64,000 nt of DNA from Anthonomus grandis grandis (Eukaryota > Arthropoda > Insecta > Coleoptera > Curculionidae), in the NCBI RefSeq assembly GCF_022605725.1, contig NC_065551.1, positions 22,816,001-22,880,000 of the forward strand, read 5' to 3'. Both the position numbers and the translations under genes were made by a program. Positions 1 to 11,187 of this stretch are shown piece after piece. Position 1 is the first letter of the stretch. The number at the start of each line of letters is the position of its first letter. A model generated the notes under the pieces. The model worked only from the letters and a program-made list of their open reading frames with translations, had not been told where the DNA came from and did not search any database.

Positions 1-1864
1 TAAAGCATCATTTAGGAAATTGGTGTCGAATCATTCTGCCAATCATACAACGTGTAACGAAACACAAAAATCAAAATGAGAGAAATCAGAAATTTCACAC
101 TGAACCCATTTCCCTGAAAAATTAGAGTCCAATCTGAAACGTGTCAAATTTTAAACGCCTCAGCTGGTTTATAAAACATTTGAAAGGCTGGAAAAAATGC
201 TAGTGACCAATTTATTTCATGAAGCAATTGGGTCTTTCATTTGTCTGATTAAACCGAATGTTTCATTTTATTTTATTGGTAAATTATAATTCATGGATAT
301 TTTGGAAAAAAGCTAGTGTAATATTTGTACCGTAAATTTGAATTTCCTTATGTTTTAAAGAGTTTATCATCTCAAAACTCTCTTAAGTCTACGATCTTAT
401 ATTACCCTAACACCAAAATTTAATCTGGCAGTTAAAGGGGTGAATATATAATTAGGAATCTAGGATCCAAGGAAACGTTTGGTCTCGGCATATTGGTTAA
501 GCGAGTGAGATTTTATTAGCTTAGAGGCCATTACCATAAATTTTAAATTTATGACACAGAGATAATAAAAGTTACAATTATAGTTAAAATTGTTTGAGAA
601 AATTAGAATGTTTTTCTTTTAGAAACATTTTTAAGCTTAATAAAGTGACTTAATACGGTGATTTAGACAGTATTCCTGTAATATTATAGCTACTTTATAC
701 AAATTTAAAGCAGCAATGGGAGAATACAAATCCTCGAATCTAGAGCGAGGATAAACACGACCAAATGGGTCTTTTTCGCCATTATACCTTTCCACTTTTG
801 TGGTTATTGCTGCGTCAGTTTTATGGCAGATTTCTTTATATTATAGTCTGGGAGATATCTACAATATTAAAAACGCAGCTCGAAAATTATGTCAAAGATA
901 ACTTAGAATTAATAAATGAATTTTAATTTTAAAACTAATTAGTTTCTGATTCTTTTATTCTTTGCTCCATTTTATATAAAAATAATAATTTTCATTTATT
1001 TCCATAAAATGTACAAAGTAACCCGATTAACTTTTACATCTATGGTAAAAAAAATAAATGACGTGTATCTCACAGATTTCATATTATATAAAATGTGCGT
1101 AGGTGTACTCCTTTAAACAGTAACATATAAAGATGCTGTAAGTATCAAAAACATTTTTTTTTTTCTAATGATATATACATACGAAAATGATTGCCCCAAA
1201 TCTAAAAAAAAACGACTAAATTTATATAAACCGAAAACTTTTCTCCTAAACTTATTTTATAAAATAAAAATTACAATTTAAAGTATTTGTGTTATGTTAT
1301 AATACATATGCATAATAGTTTAAATACCTATGAAGTTCCCTAAAAAAACACTTTATTTTTCTATGACAGTCTCTCAGCGAAGATCACTTATCTTCATCGG
1401 TCTATATAGTTAGCGATAGTGTTTCTTGGAGCATGTAAATATAGTTATTTATTTTCGTTTTTTCTTCAAGAAATATTTTAGTGTGTAGTCTAAGGGCAAC
1501 AAAGTAAAAACTACATTAACTATTTCTTTTTTTTTCATAAGTGACTTTCTAAAAGTGATATCGATAGAGCGTTGAATAAGCGTGATCTACCATATTTATT
1601 TGGTTACTGCATTTTTTTGTAACACTAGTAATCTATACGCATGTCTTGCATCAAATGGAAATTATTCTTTGTATAACAAATCGGTTGGATATAATTTGTT
1701 TTTATTAAGTTAAATTCTTAAAAATATTTTTTGTTTTTTTTCTTATTCAAACATACTGTATAAGTGATTGCATCACTGAAAAATATATTATTTTTAAATG
1801 TTCAATATTAAGTATTTTTTTAAAGATATTTAAACTTTAACAGTAAAAATTCAAGTTTTTTTTT
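1..1864. other. AT-rich noncoding stretch
   Basis: No coding similarity recognised on either strand; open frames are short and of low complexity. Many homopolymer runs of A or T are present. Nothing functional can be supported here. Confidence 0.5.
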
Positions 1865-2395
1865 TTAAATGGATGCATATCCGTTCCGTTTTATATAACA
1901 ATCCATTTTAATACCTAGATATCTTAAGTGACTTTTGGATTCAATAAAATAATTTTTATTTGTTGTGGTAATATTAAAGTTATTATATGAGGAAATGTCT
2001 ACTTTATTGCAGATAAACGGTAAAAACTTGTTTTTTTCAAAACTTATAGTCAATATATGATTAGATCAAATCCAAAAATTAATTGTTTTTAAATCTCTCC
2101 CAGCAAAATCTTTGACTTCTGACCAAGTGTTTCCAGTTACAAGAAATATATTATAATTTGCAAAAGATAATATATTGCTATTTAAAATTAGTTTTAAGAT
2201 GCCGTTTATGTTTATAGTGAATAGCACAGGTCCCAGGACGGTTTCCTGAGTAATTTAACGAAGAAATCTTTACTAGTATTTTCGTCAATAACAACTTTTT
2301 GCAGCCTCTTTGACAGGTACGTTTTAAGTAAGTTTAGTCCCACCCCTCTGAAATCCAAATATGTCGACGTAACCCCAATTGATGACTAATAATGA
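1865..2395 (-). pseudogene. LINE reverse transcriptase fragment, decayed
   Basis: Read on the minus strand from about 2395 downwards, the sequence gives pieces of a non-LTR retrotransposon reverse transcriptase. The first is a segment with FRGVGLNLLKTYLSKR, as found before the catalytic box. After a frame change comes TVLGPVLFTININGIL, the PQGxxLGPxLF block. A degraded SFAN-type remnant of the F/YADD box follows, then TISFEKNKFLPF and YLGIKMD, which match the thumb region. The known role of the family is target-primed reverse transcription of its own RNA. At least two frame changes and several stops are present, and no endonuclease domain or poly-A end is visible. It is a dead internal fragment, probably of a CR1/Jockey-group element; the clade is inferred from the block order only. 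Confidence 0.7.
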
Positions 2396-5300
2396 CACTG
2401 AGCCCGCCGTTCGGTATGAAAATGCTTTGTGATCAACAAAATTAAATTAGCAAGCAATATGCCATGCAAACTTAAGGGTTATTGAAATAGCAAAGTGATA
2501 AACATATACTATAAGGTTATGCATAGCACATAAGAGTTATTATTAAGACTGAAGTGCGCTTCGTAAATTTTGCATGGAAGAAATGTTATGGAACATAATT
2601 TTAATAGTAATTGTAAGTGTTTTAAACCCTAAATAAATACTCACCTGTTTTTTATATACTATTATAAAATTATTTTTAGGTAAAATGAAATAGGTAGTTT
2701 TGTTAGAATTTTAAATGAGCCACAGAAAATAATATAATCGCTTTTAATTTATGACGCAAATTTTATTTATGAATAGTCATTGCGAATGAAAGGGAACCAG
2801 TAATCCAGTAAACCAGTAACAATTTTTGAATTATAAGATATTATCAACATACCTTAACTTTAAAGAAACTTTTATTTATTTTCCTGGTATAGTACTCATA
2901 TAAGAAATTAGTTATATTTTTAATTCGTGGCGGGAATTTTTACATGTTAATTTAATAAATAAATATTTTAATTTAAGTTTAAATATATATATTGATTTTT
3001 AAAATCTTAAATTTCAGTGCGATAAATACCAAAAAATTAAATCAATTTTTTTCGTTAAAAACTCAAATGCTACTTAAGTAGAATATATAAATTTATAGCT
3101 AGAGCATATAATTTATTTTATTAACAAATAATAGGGTGTAAATTAGCTAAGGAAAGAAACTTCATGAGGAAATCTAAAGTTGGAACCTGAAACTCTATTT
3201 TCATATAACCATTTTGGAAAAAGGTTGTGGAATATCAGTTCTTTTTGCTTTTAAGTGAAAGTCAAAATTGCAAACTTTGTACTACCTAAATTCTAAATTT
3301 AGTATTAGCATGTAAAGCAGGACAGTGAAAAAAATAAAAAAACACTAAAGACAAAAATTTCTAATAGTAAATTTAGTTACTTTAAAATTTAAATTATATT
3401 TTAGAATAAGCCTAATATTTCTTTACATTATAACTTAAATAAGTTTTTTGGTTAATATTTTCATACTTGTATAGTGTAAATAGTGGAAACAAGTATAAAA
3501 AAGGTAGATTATCTCTTTGGATTAAAAAAAAATTACACATAATAATACAGACCAGTTATTTGAAAAGTATTTCTCTATTTTTTTTAAATCAATTAAGGCA
3601 GTATTGGGTTATTTAACTGACCCTTATAAATATATAATATAAGATACACCAATTGCAACGTTTAAATTTAAACTAATTCTATATTATTTGCAAATAAAAT
3701 TAATGATACTTCGTGTGCAAATTGTAAAATTTCCTATAGAACTCACATAAATATTTTACAATTTTGGTAAACTAATTTAAAAGTAAATTAACATGAAAAT
3801 TCCTATAGTAAAACAATTTAGTTTTGAATATCCAATAAAATCCAATTTAAAAATTATATGGGACTGTTAAAGCGCATTGTCTAGCCAGACTCATCTTCGT
3901 TAAATTAGAGACGTAACAACACTTTTATCGCAATTTCCGGACCGTTAAGCCGGATATTCAATTTCTTCCAAACGGTCTAGGAGCACCTATTTTTAATTTG
4001 AACCGAGGCAAAATTACGACCGACTATGTAAATTAGTGCAGTCTCGCCCGGGTTTTGTTTTCATTACATTCCCCCTCACCCTCTGTCCCACAATTTTCTT
4101 CCTTCCCTTCATAAATTCTTTAATTGTTCAAGCGATTATCTCGGACGAACGAATAAGTTGTCACGAAACGCCGCGCCGGTGGAATTATTCCAAATTGAGT
4201 CTAAGAGTTTCTTGGAATTTTCTTGCTTTAGCCCTTTACTACTGTTATAGTAATATCGATTTTGATTTTTTTTTATGAATTTTAATCTGTCAGGAATCCT
4301 ATTAAAGTAAGCTGCCGCTCCGACCACAGAGCTAAAATATAAGTTTGGATATTGGGCCACATTTGTTATATAGAAGAATATCGAGGAAACTTTCGGACCG
4401 GGGCGACGGAAAAGTTATAGTTTTAGGGCGCACAAAATCGCTTGTAGTTTATAACTTTCAGGGTGAATTATAATGTAAAATTTAAGAGCTTTTTTGTTAT
4501 ATATTTTTATTAGCAAATGCTCACTTATTGTTAAGTGTTGTAATGAAATGAAAACCATTCGTTTCTGAAACGCATTTTTATAAGAATACACTATTTTCAT
4601 TCATCAAATCAAAACTTTTATCTGACTGTCGTTTAATTGTTTTCAAGGCAAACAACGAAACTAATTAAGACATTTTACTACTCTACTATACGTATTTAAC
4701 GTATTCACATTTTCATAATTATGCTCCCCTTTCAAATTTGATTGTCCATATCAACCAACACCTCTAGGGTGAAAGAGTCATACTAAGGTGCTAGCCAGAT
4801 AACGCCGTTTAATCTCATGACCAAACAAAATGGACCTTTCTAATTCTACTGGAACTTTGGTGATATGCCTTATTCCTAAATTATATAATCAGACGTTATC
4901 CCGAGTATTAAAATCAGAAGATTGTCTCTTTATGTCATAACAGGAGTTTATTCAGTTACTTTTTAGGTAAAGTTTATCCCAAGCCGGTTCATGGAGCATT
5001 TGGACATGCTTTTGTAGATGGTCGACGTATTCCTCTGCTTTGTAAGGTTTTTCAGTGATAATGATTAAAGGTAAATAAAGTTTATCATCGAAGACCACTC
5101 TTGATGGGCTCATCCTAATAGACTTTAAATATGCAAATAAATCTTTCAAATATTCTTCTAGACTGAATATTGATTCCCAGAAACTGGCACAATCTTATTG
5201 AAAAGCTTGTGATTCAGGCTTTGTTTGCCTTAATTTATCTCTCTGAGGACACTTTTGGCATTTTAAGTTCTGGAACAGCACTTTTGTGATGCAGCTATTG

Positions 5301-6642
5301 TGGTTACTTCTACTTGATCTGGATCAAACTTGATACTATCATACCATCAAATATAACATGGTCGAATTTATTATCAATATCTTTTAGGAATTTTATCAAT
5401 TAATCCTTTCATATTTGCTATTTAAGTTAAAACACTAATAATAGATATAATAATAATATTTTCATTATTATTATTATGTCAGAAATCAGTCAAAATCCAT
5501 AAAAATAGTATAATGCCATAATAAAAATTATGTGTAAATAAGGGTAATCATCAGCATCCTAACAAAGTAAGACTGTTAAGGCCATAAGAGAAAGACAAAA
5601 TTTAAAACTAAATCTAAATTTTCTATAAGAAGAAGTCATAAGTAGAAAAATAAAAGCTAGCAAATTAGAGATAGAAGGGGATACATGGAAAAGAAAAGAA
5701 AATAAAAATAGGAAGAGAAAATATAAGGAAAAAAGGAGGAACTGTATTTACTTATTAGGTATTAGATAAATAATTTTTTTTTCAGATCATATTCTTAAAT
5801 CATAATTTTATTTTAGTAATAAGTGTGCAAAATAATTCGTTTTTATAAATCGAAAATTTGTCAATGGACAATTTCGATAAATAAAACAAGGGGACTTTAC
5901 ATACGTGTAACATATAACATTTTTTCCACTACCGAAGAAAATATTTAAAAAAAATCAAAACTACCAAATTATTTTAGACACTAGTGCATCATAAAAAATG
6001 TTTGACAAATGATAAATCAAATGTCAAATTAACGTCAAAAAACTTGCGTGTCACTAGTGCGTAAAAATACTGGGAAATCTATACTTAACGCACGATAGTA
6101 GAAAATAGTTTTATAAATGAAAAATTTTGACAATCAAAAAACGACAATTCTCGCAAATTTTGGTACATTTATTATACGTATAGGCAAGATCTAATGCTTT
6201 AAAAGCACGAAAACTGTACACTAACAGATTAAAAAATAGATCCCTTCCTATTTGAAAGACTTTCCAACATATCAGCGGTTATGAAATTATGCTGCAAATA
6301 TGGGCCAACATAGTGGAATTCCGAGATCTGTACGTACAGCTAAATGAAAAATGTTTTAGATACTGTCCTTGAAAATCTTATAGTTCGGCTTTGAAAGGTA
6401 GCTCCAATTTCAAGTTTCCAAATGTAATAAGTACATTTACTATTGTATTATATTCTATGTATAAACAGCATTTTTTGTATGTATAAACAGCACTGAAAGT
6501 GTAGAATTTGCTCATGGCTCTTAAGGAAGTTTCACCACGACCATGGATTTGGTTCGTTAACATTATTTTCGAATAAAAAAGGATTTTGAAGGGTTCAATT
6601 AACTTACATCTATGCTAACGAAAATCCTTACGCAATAAAACA
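2396..6642. other. Noncoding stretch with one higher-complexity island
   Basis: Mostly AT-rich with no recognised gene. About 3870-4440 is distinctly richer in G+C and less repetitive than its surroundings and could be a conserved noncoding element, but no comparison is available to show it. A 65-codon minus-strand frame at 4952-5149 contains EEYVDHLQKHVQMLHE, weakly like the region after the catalytic box of Ty3/gypsy reverse transcriptases. It is too short and isolated to assign. Confidence 0.4.
5979..6059. repeat. Paired CACTAGTG motif, locus 1
   Basis: The palindrome CACTAGTG occurs at 5979-5986 and again at 6052-6059. Between them is an imperfect inverted repeat (TTTGACAAATG against AATGTCAAA). 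The right copy continues CGTAAAAATACTGG. A related pair lies at 60050-60119. This may be a tiny miniature inverted-repeat element; no target duplication was identified. Confidence 0.35.
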
Positions 6643-6730
6643 AACCCTCCACCAAGTATAATTTCCAATTTATAAATAAATTAAGTAGTTAATTTATAAA
6701 TAAATTGGAAATTATACTTGGTGGAGGGTT
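6643..6730. repeat. Perfect 42-bp-arm inverted repeat (hairpin)
   Basis: Positions 6643-6684 and 6689-6730 are exact reverse complements separated by only four bases (GTAG). Arms begin AACCCTCCACCAAGTATAAT. Such a short-loop perfect palindrome would extrude as a cruciform or fold into an RNA hairpin. No terminal motif of a known transposon family was recognised. Confidence 0.9.
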
Positions 6731-6748
6731 GGGTTGGGTTGGGTTGGG
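6726..6748 (+). repeat. TTGGG tandem run (4 units)
   Basis: Directly abutting the hairpin, GGG is followed by four uninterrupted TTGGG units (6729-6748). The run is G-rich and telomere-like in form, but far too short and internal to be a telomere. Confidence 0.85.
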
Positions 6749-7209
6749 CAGGAATAATTTATGGGCGGACATTATTTAAAAGGATTCACTGACTTACCAC
6801 CTAGACTAAATAGTTAATGGTATTTACAATTTCTTAAAGAATATTTGCTCATTCTGCTGAAAGACCTTCTATTACAAACATGCATAAACCTGTAGATAAT
6901 GCATGATGTTGCTCCATCTTATTTTAGTTTATTAGTTAGAAAGGAATCTAAATAAGGTTTATTCAGTGGATAAGGTTAAGCTGTTTAGGACTTGTATGGT
7001 GACCGGCAAGGTCAGTCCTATAAATTTCTTCTTCTGGGGTGTTTTAAAGCGACGTGTTTAAAAAAAACTAGAAATAAAACTACGATGTACTAGGAAACTT
7101 TCCTATACTAAGTTTTATGCCAAATTCTGAAAATGAAATTGTGAAATGCTTTTTAAGGAAAAAGGAAAAATTAAAAATAATCTCGCAAACTATCAACTTT
7201 TGGACTAAG

Positions 7210-7230
7210 ATATATATATATATATATATA
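7210..7230. repeat. TA dinucleotide microsatellite
   Basis: About ten uninterrupted TA units lie at the 3' edge of the gag-like remnant that follows on the minus strand. Confidence 0.9.
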
Positions 7231-7239
7231 GGGTCAATG

Positions 7240-8225
7240 CGCACATTTTGGTCTATAGTAGATACAATTTTGAAATGTCTCAGCCTTTCGCAGACATCCC
7301 GTATAATATACGTAAGTACCGTACCTTAGTCTATGGGCTAAAGCTTCGTTAAAACTTTCATGTAAAGCCATTCTTAGAAAATGGTTAGTATCTAAGTCTC
7401 GTATCCTGTCAATAAAATATTTTAGAGAAATATATTTCCGACACCTTTTTAAGGAAAGAAAGGAAGGAAGGATTAATCAGATTTGCTAATCGAGTAATAT
7501 CGGTCTGAAACTGTTGGAGACCTTTCTCGAGTTGTTGTCTTCTAGATTTCAATTGGTTCTATGGGCTTAACCGTATTTTATCTTGAGCCAAGACGTGGAG
7601 ATTAAGCTGATGGCACCATTATTAGTATTTCTGTATCTTCTCTATTCCAACATAGCTTAAGACTAATTGCCTTCTATTCGTTTTTCTTTGCAGTTTCCTT
7701 TAGGAGCGACCTGCTATTGATTTAAGTAGTTACTCCATGCTAATTTGTTTTAATTTTTTTAAACTTTAGTTTTTGCATCTGTTTTTACACTCAACTAATT
7801 GTTTCTGATTCAGTTCAGTTCTTCTCTAAGTTGTAAATTTGTTTCCTCTTGTCTTTTTATCTTATTCGTCTTTCCTTTTTCTTTATCTTGTTATTCGTAG
7901 TCTGAATGAAATATTTATTTTCTTTTCTCAGATCATCTTTCATGGTTCTAATTAAGTCTCCATTTCCTTCTTTTAGATCGGATTTAATTGCACTAAAATA
8001 AATCTTCCTGTTTTTTGTTTTGTTCAGTGTGCTCTTCCATCTTTTTATGGTCTCTTTCATCGTTCATCTTATTCTTCTCTCTATTTATAGTCTGGCTTTT
8101 GCTCTTCTTTCTACGTTCTCGTTTCGCTTGCTCTCCTCTCTGTTTACAGTCTTATTCGTCTGCTCTTCAGTCTTCTTTATTAGCAGCCTTACTAATTTCT
8201 GAGTCTATATCTTGGCCTGACTTCC
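7240..8225 (-). pseudogene. LTR-retrotransposon gag-like remnant
   Basis: On the minus strand a highly charged, Glu/Lys/Arg-rich, coiled-coil-like stretch (about 8220-7860, including LRKENKYFIQTTNNKIKKKE) precedes a region reading LEKGLQQFQTDITRLA (7550-7480). After a frame change comes KYFIDRIRDLDTNHF and LRMALHESFNEALAHRLRY (7440-7320). The pattern FIDGxRD...LRxAxPxxxxEALxxAL is typical of capsid regions in Ty3/gypsy-type gag proteins of insects, whose role is particle assembly around the element RNA. Stops interrupt the frame between the blocks. No LTRs, zinc knuckle or protease were identified. The alternative is chance similarity of a biased-composition frame; the capsid-like block makes gag more likely. 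Confidence 0.5.
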
Positions 8226-9566
8226 ACTAAATTATACCAATTGTAACAGAATTTAGAAACTCTTTACAAAATACTATTTCTTTAAGAAAATACTTTTAGG
8301 ACAAGAAACACCTGAAATAGGAAACTCAAACAATGTGAACCTCTAGTGACTGTAAATAAAAATATTAATCTAAGTGTGTTGAACCCTAAATAAAATTAAG
8401 TTTAACTACAAAATAAGAGAAAAACAATACAAAAACTATGAGTATATTTAAAGTCTTTACATTTTTATAACAATATCGTATTAACAAAATTATTTTAGGT
8501 AGTCTACTAGGAAATATTTCAGGAATTTTCCTTTATATGTAGAACCCATAACGGCATTACCGTGTTATATAAAACTGCATTAAATTTTCCCTTTTGATGC
8601 AAGAAAGACGGAAAAGGAACACGATTGTTACATGTCGAGCGGGGCATACTCGATTTATCTTTCGACTATTTTACCCTAGAGAGCGAAATCGTACCGCGAT
8701 ACATCTCTGTCGTATATTACGTCATTTAAAAAACTGAATAAGCTCCGGTTCGTAGATTTTCTACGTTGGTTGGCTGAATAGTGGATAGTTTTTCATATTT
8801 GCAAACGTATTTTTGTCTTATATTTATTTTATATTAGATTTTTCATAAACATGATAATATGATAGCACCTATTAATGAGCGAAAAATTTCGATTAGTGTG
8901 CATCAATATAAAAAAATAAAACGATGAAGGTATCAATTAAAAATACATCCAATAAAGAATTTTTCTTTGAATTCATATTTGAATTGTAAGTGATGTTCTC
9001 GCGCTAAGTTAAGCTTATAATCTAATTGAAACCGTGTACAATTGCCGCTGGATCGTATCCGGTTTAATTAAAATTGTTTTAAATTGTCAATAGCAGTGAA
9101 ATTTCAAATAGAACAAAGTATTTTTGGACGAAAAATGTTAAACTGTTTGCGGGTTAATTGGTTTCACCATTACTAAAGTGAACTGAATATTTGCGATTTT
9201 ATAGAAAATAGCTTCGAATATATGTATACATATATATCGTTTTTTATAGCAATAAATGATTTTTAATGAAAAATGTAGTATTTAACTAAATTTTTTTAAC
9301 TCCTTTTTAGCGAAAACGTTAATATTTTAAATTATTTGTTTATTTACAATTCTTACAATGCTTCGATGCTCTATATCTAAAACAAGTGAAATTACCTAGA
9401 GAAAAACTATATAATAAATTTAATCTATTATTAGTTAGCTCTTTTACTACTTTACTTTCCTAACCTAGTCGTGATTTAAAAATTATATTACGACGTTTTG
9501 TCATTTAGCGACCATCATTAACTGTTTCTTCCTTACAGAGGCAATAATAAATTATACCAAGTTAAA
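8226..9566. other. Noncoding stretch
   Basis: No coding similarity. Positions 8560-8770 are less AT-rich and contain CpG-bearing words (ACGGCATTACCG, CGAGCGGGGC, ACCGCGATAC), a possible regulatory or conserved noncoding island. The rest is AT-rich filler. Confidence 0.35.
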
Positions 9567-9567
9567 A

Positions 9568-9643
<76 letters not shown>
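9567..9643. repeat. ATT/TTA trinucleotide microsatellite
   Basis: About 25 tandem TTA units with one interruption (ATTAATATT near 9611). Confidence 0.95.
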
Positions 9644-9644
<1 letters not shown>

Positions 9645-10378
9645 TATTGATAAAAAAAATATCTACGCATCTATTTCTTTTTAAAGGAGATCTTTGGAAA
9701 ACCATATATACTGGTTGGATTTTCAAGTACTTAAATTCATTAACGAGGTAATTGGACAGAACACTGATATCTGGGATATTAGAACGCAGTATAAAAAAAG
9801 TTATAATATTATTCAGGATAAGAAGAATACATAGAGTATATTTAATTTTGCTCTACGGCATAAAATAATACCAAAAAAATTTTTTTTTTCAATTATTATT
9901 CTCTTAAATATATTTGGGAATAATCCAATTTTTCAAAATATTAAAATTGGATTATATTAGTTATTAAATTTCACAATCTTGCCTCCAAATAAATTATATC
10001 TCATACCGTTTTACATAACATATGTTTTGTTCTTGAATATTTTACGATGTCATATTAAAAGTATCTTGCTCCTCGTAGAACATTAGTTTTATGAAAATAA
10101 TTCAATTTCTATTCGATAAACAAATTTTAGTATTGGCATTATTAGTAACATATTAACTACTTTTCCCAAAATTTGGGAATATTATCAAAAATAGTGAGTT
10201 CATCCTTTTATTTATTTTAAATAATAATTAATATTAATAATACCAGAATACACGTACAGAATACAGTATTTTAAAAAAAGTTAAGTAGGTTCAAACAGTA
10301 GGTTCGGTGGCAATTTGAGAAATTACAAAATTTTAATTTAACAATTACTTAGGATTAGGATATTTGAATTGAGCTTAA

Positions 10379-11184
10379 AGCCGCGTATCCACCTGACAAA
10401 CGGAACGTTTAGAAACATTTGCATTTACAAACACGATGTTTATCCGGTGGATACGTCGGTCACTCACATTTGCAAACGTTTGCAGGCGTTTGTCACTGTT
10501 CCGCGAAAAGTCGATAACTTCAAAGGATTTGATTTGTTTGTGGATTTCTGCCTGATTTCAGTGGAGACGCGATATTCTATGTTTGTAGATAAATAGATAT
10601 TTACATAGCTCGCTAATGCTTTCATGATGGCGGCACATACTTTAGGAATTATTCTAGAAATGAGCTGCTTCGAAACTCTGAAGACGTACATAAGACTGGC
10701 ATAGGAATCTCCTGTCGCTAGAAAGCGAAGTGTGATGGCCAGTCTAATTTTGGCAGAGACGCACTCTCGATAGTTCGTGTCAACTTTAGATATTTCTAGA
10801 GAAATTCTTGAGAGCAGAAAATCAAAATCTCTTGGCGAAACTCGAGTAAAATTTTTGAATAAGCTACTCCTGTGAGTTTTGATATCAGAAATCAGCTGCA
10901 TAGAAACTCTAGTTTTTAAAGAATGAGACACCCAAAATATATGTTTCCTTCTTTTTTTTCTTCCTTTCTATTTCTATTAGTGCACAAAATACTAATGCAG
11001 CACAGGCGGCAAGTTTCTTTCTACTTAACGGGGTCATTTTTACAATTTTTCGCGACAAACGCTCTCAAAACTGCTTTGTGAACAATTTCAAACAATATGT
11101 GCTGATCGGTGGGTACTTCGTTTTGCAAGCGTTTATCAATATTCGCAAACCTTTACAAATGTTAATGCCAGTGGATACGCGGCT
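10379..11184 (-). mobile_element. PIF/Harbinger element, internally deleted (806 bp)
   Basis: The ends are inverted repeats: AGCCGCGTATCCAC at 10379-10392 and its reverse complement ending at 11184. Both are flanked by a direct TAA (10376-10378 and 11185-11187), the 3-bp TWA target duplication characteristic of PIF/Harbinger transposons. Further subterminal copies of the GTGGATACG word and of AAACATTTGCA-like blocks occur inside. The interior carries only the N-terminal half of a Harbinger transposase on the minus strand. The piece that would hold the DDE catalytic core is missing, so this is a non-autonomous deletion derivative that could only have moved using an enzyme supplied in trans. 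Confidence 0.9.
10464..11037 (-). pseudogene. PIF/Harbinger (HARBI1-like) transposase, N-terminal part
   Basis: A start at 11037 opens MTPLSRKKLAACAALVF, similar to the N-terminus of insect Harbinger nucleases. After a frame change inside an A-rich run near 10950-10970, a frame of about 160 codons continues. It has IFWVSHSLKTRV, SPRDFDFLLSRI and the diagnostic block RLAITLRFLATGDSYASL, then SKQLISRIIPKVCAAI. These are the helix-turn-helix and linker sections that precede the DDE nuclease domain in the family, whose full proteins run to about 350-400 residues. Here the frame runs straight into the 3' inverted-repeat region and stops at 10464, so the catalytic domain is absent. The protein cannot be active. 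Confidence 0.85.
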
Positions 11185-11187
11185 TAA

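Noticed and set aside
4136..4360. Minus-strand frame with AAAYFNRIPDRLK, faintly like a LINE C-terminus
   Set aside because: No flanking LINE blocks or tail; the region looks more like non-repetitive noncoding DNA.
4952..5149. 65-codon minus-strand frame with EEYVDHLQKHVQMLHE, weakly like gypsy reverse transcriptase
   Set aside because: Only one short phrase fits; the catalytic box and flanking motifs are not visible, so it is not listed as a gene.
6726..6748. Telomere or interstitial telomere site
   Set aside because: Only four TTGGG units, internal, and tied to a hairpin.
8015..8230. Plus-strand hydrophobic Ser/Leu/Phe frames
   Set aside because: They are the complement of the Glu/Lys/Arg-rich gag-like frame on the minus strand and carry no motif.
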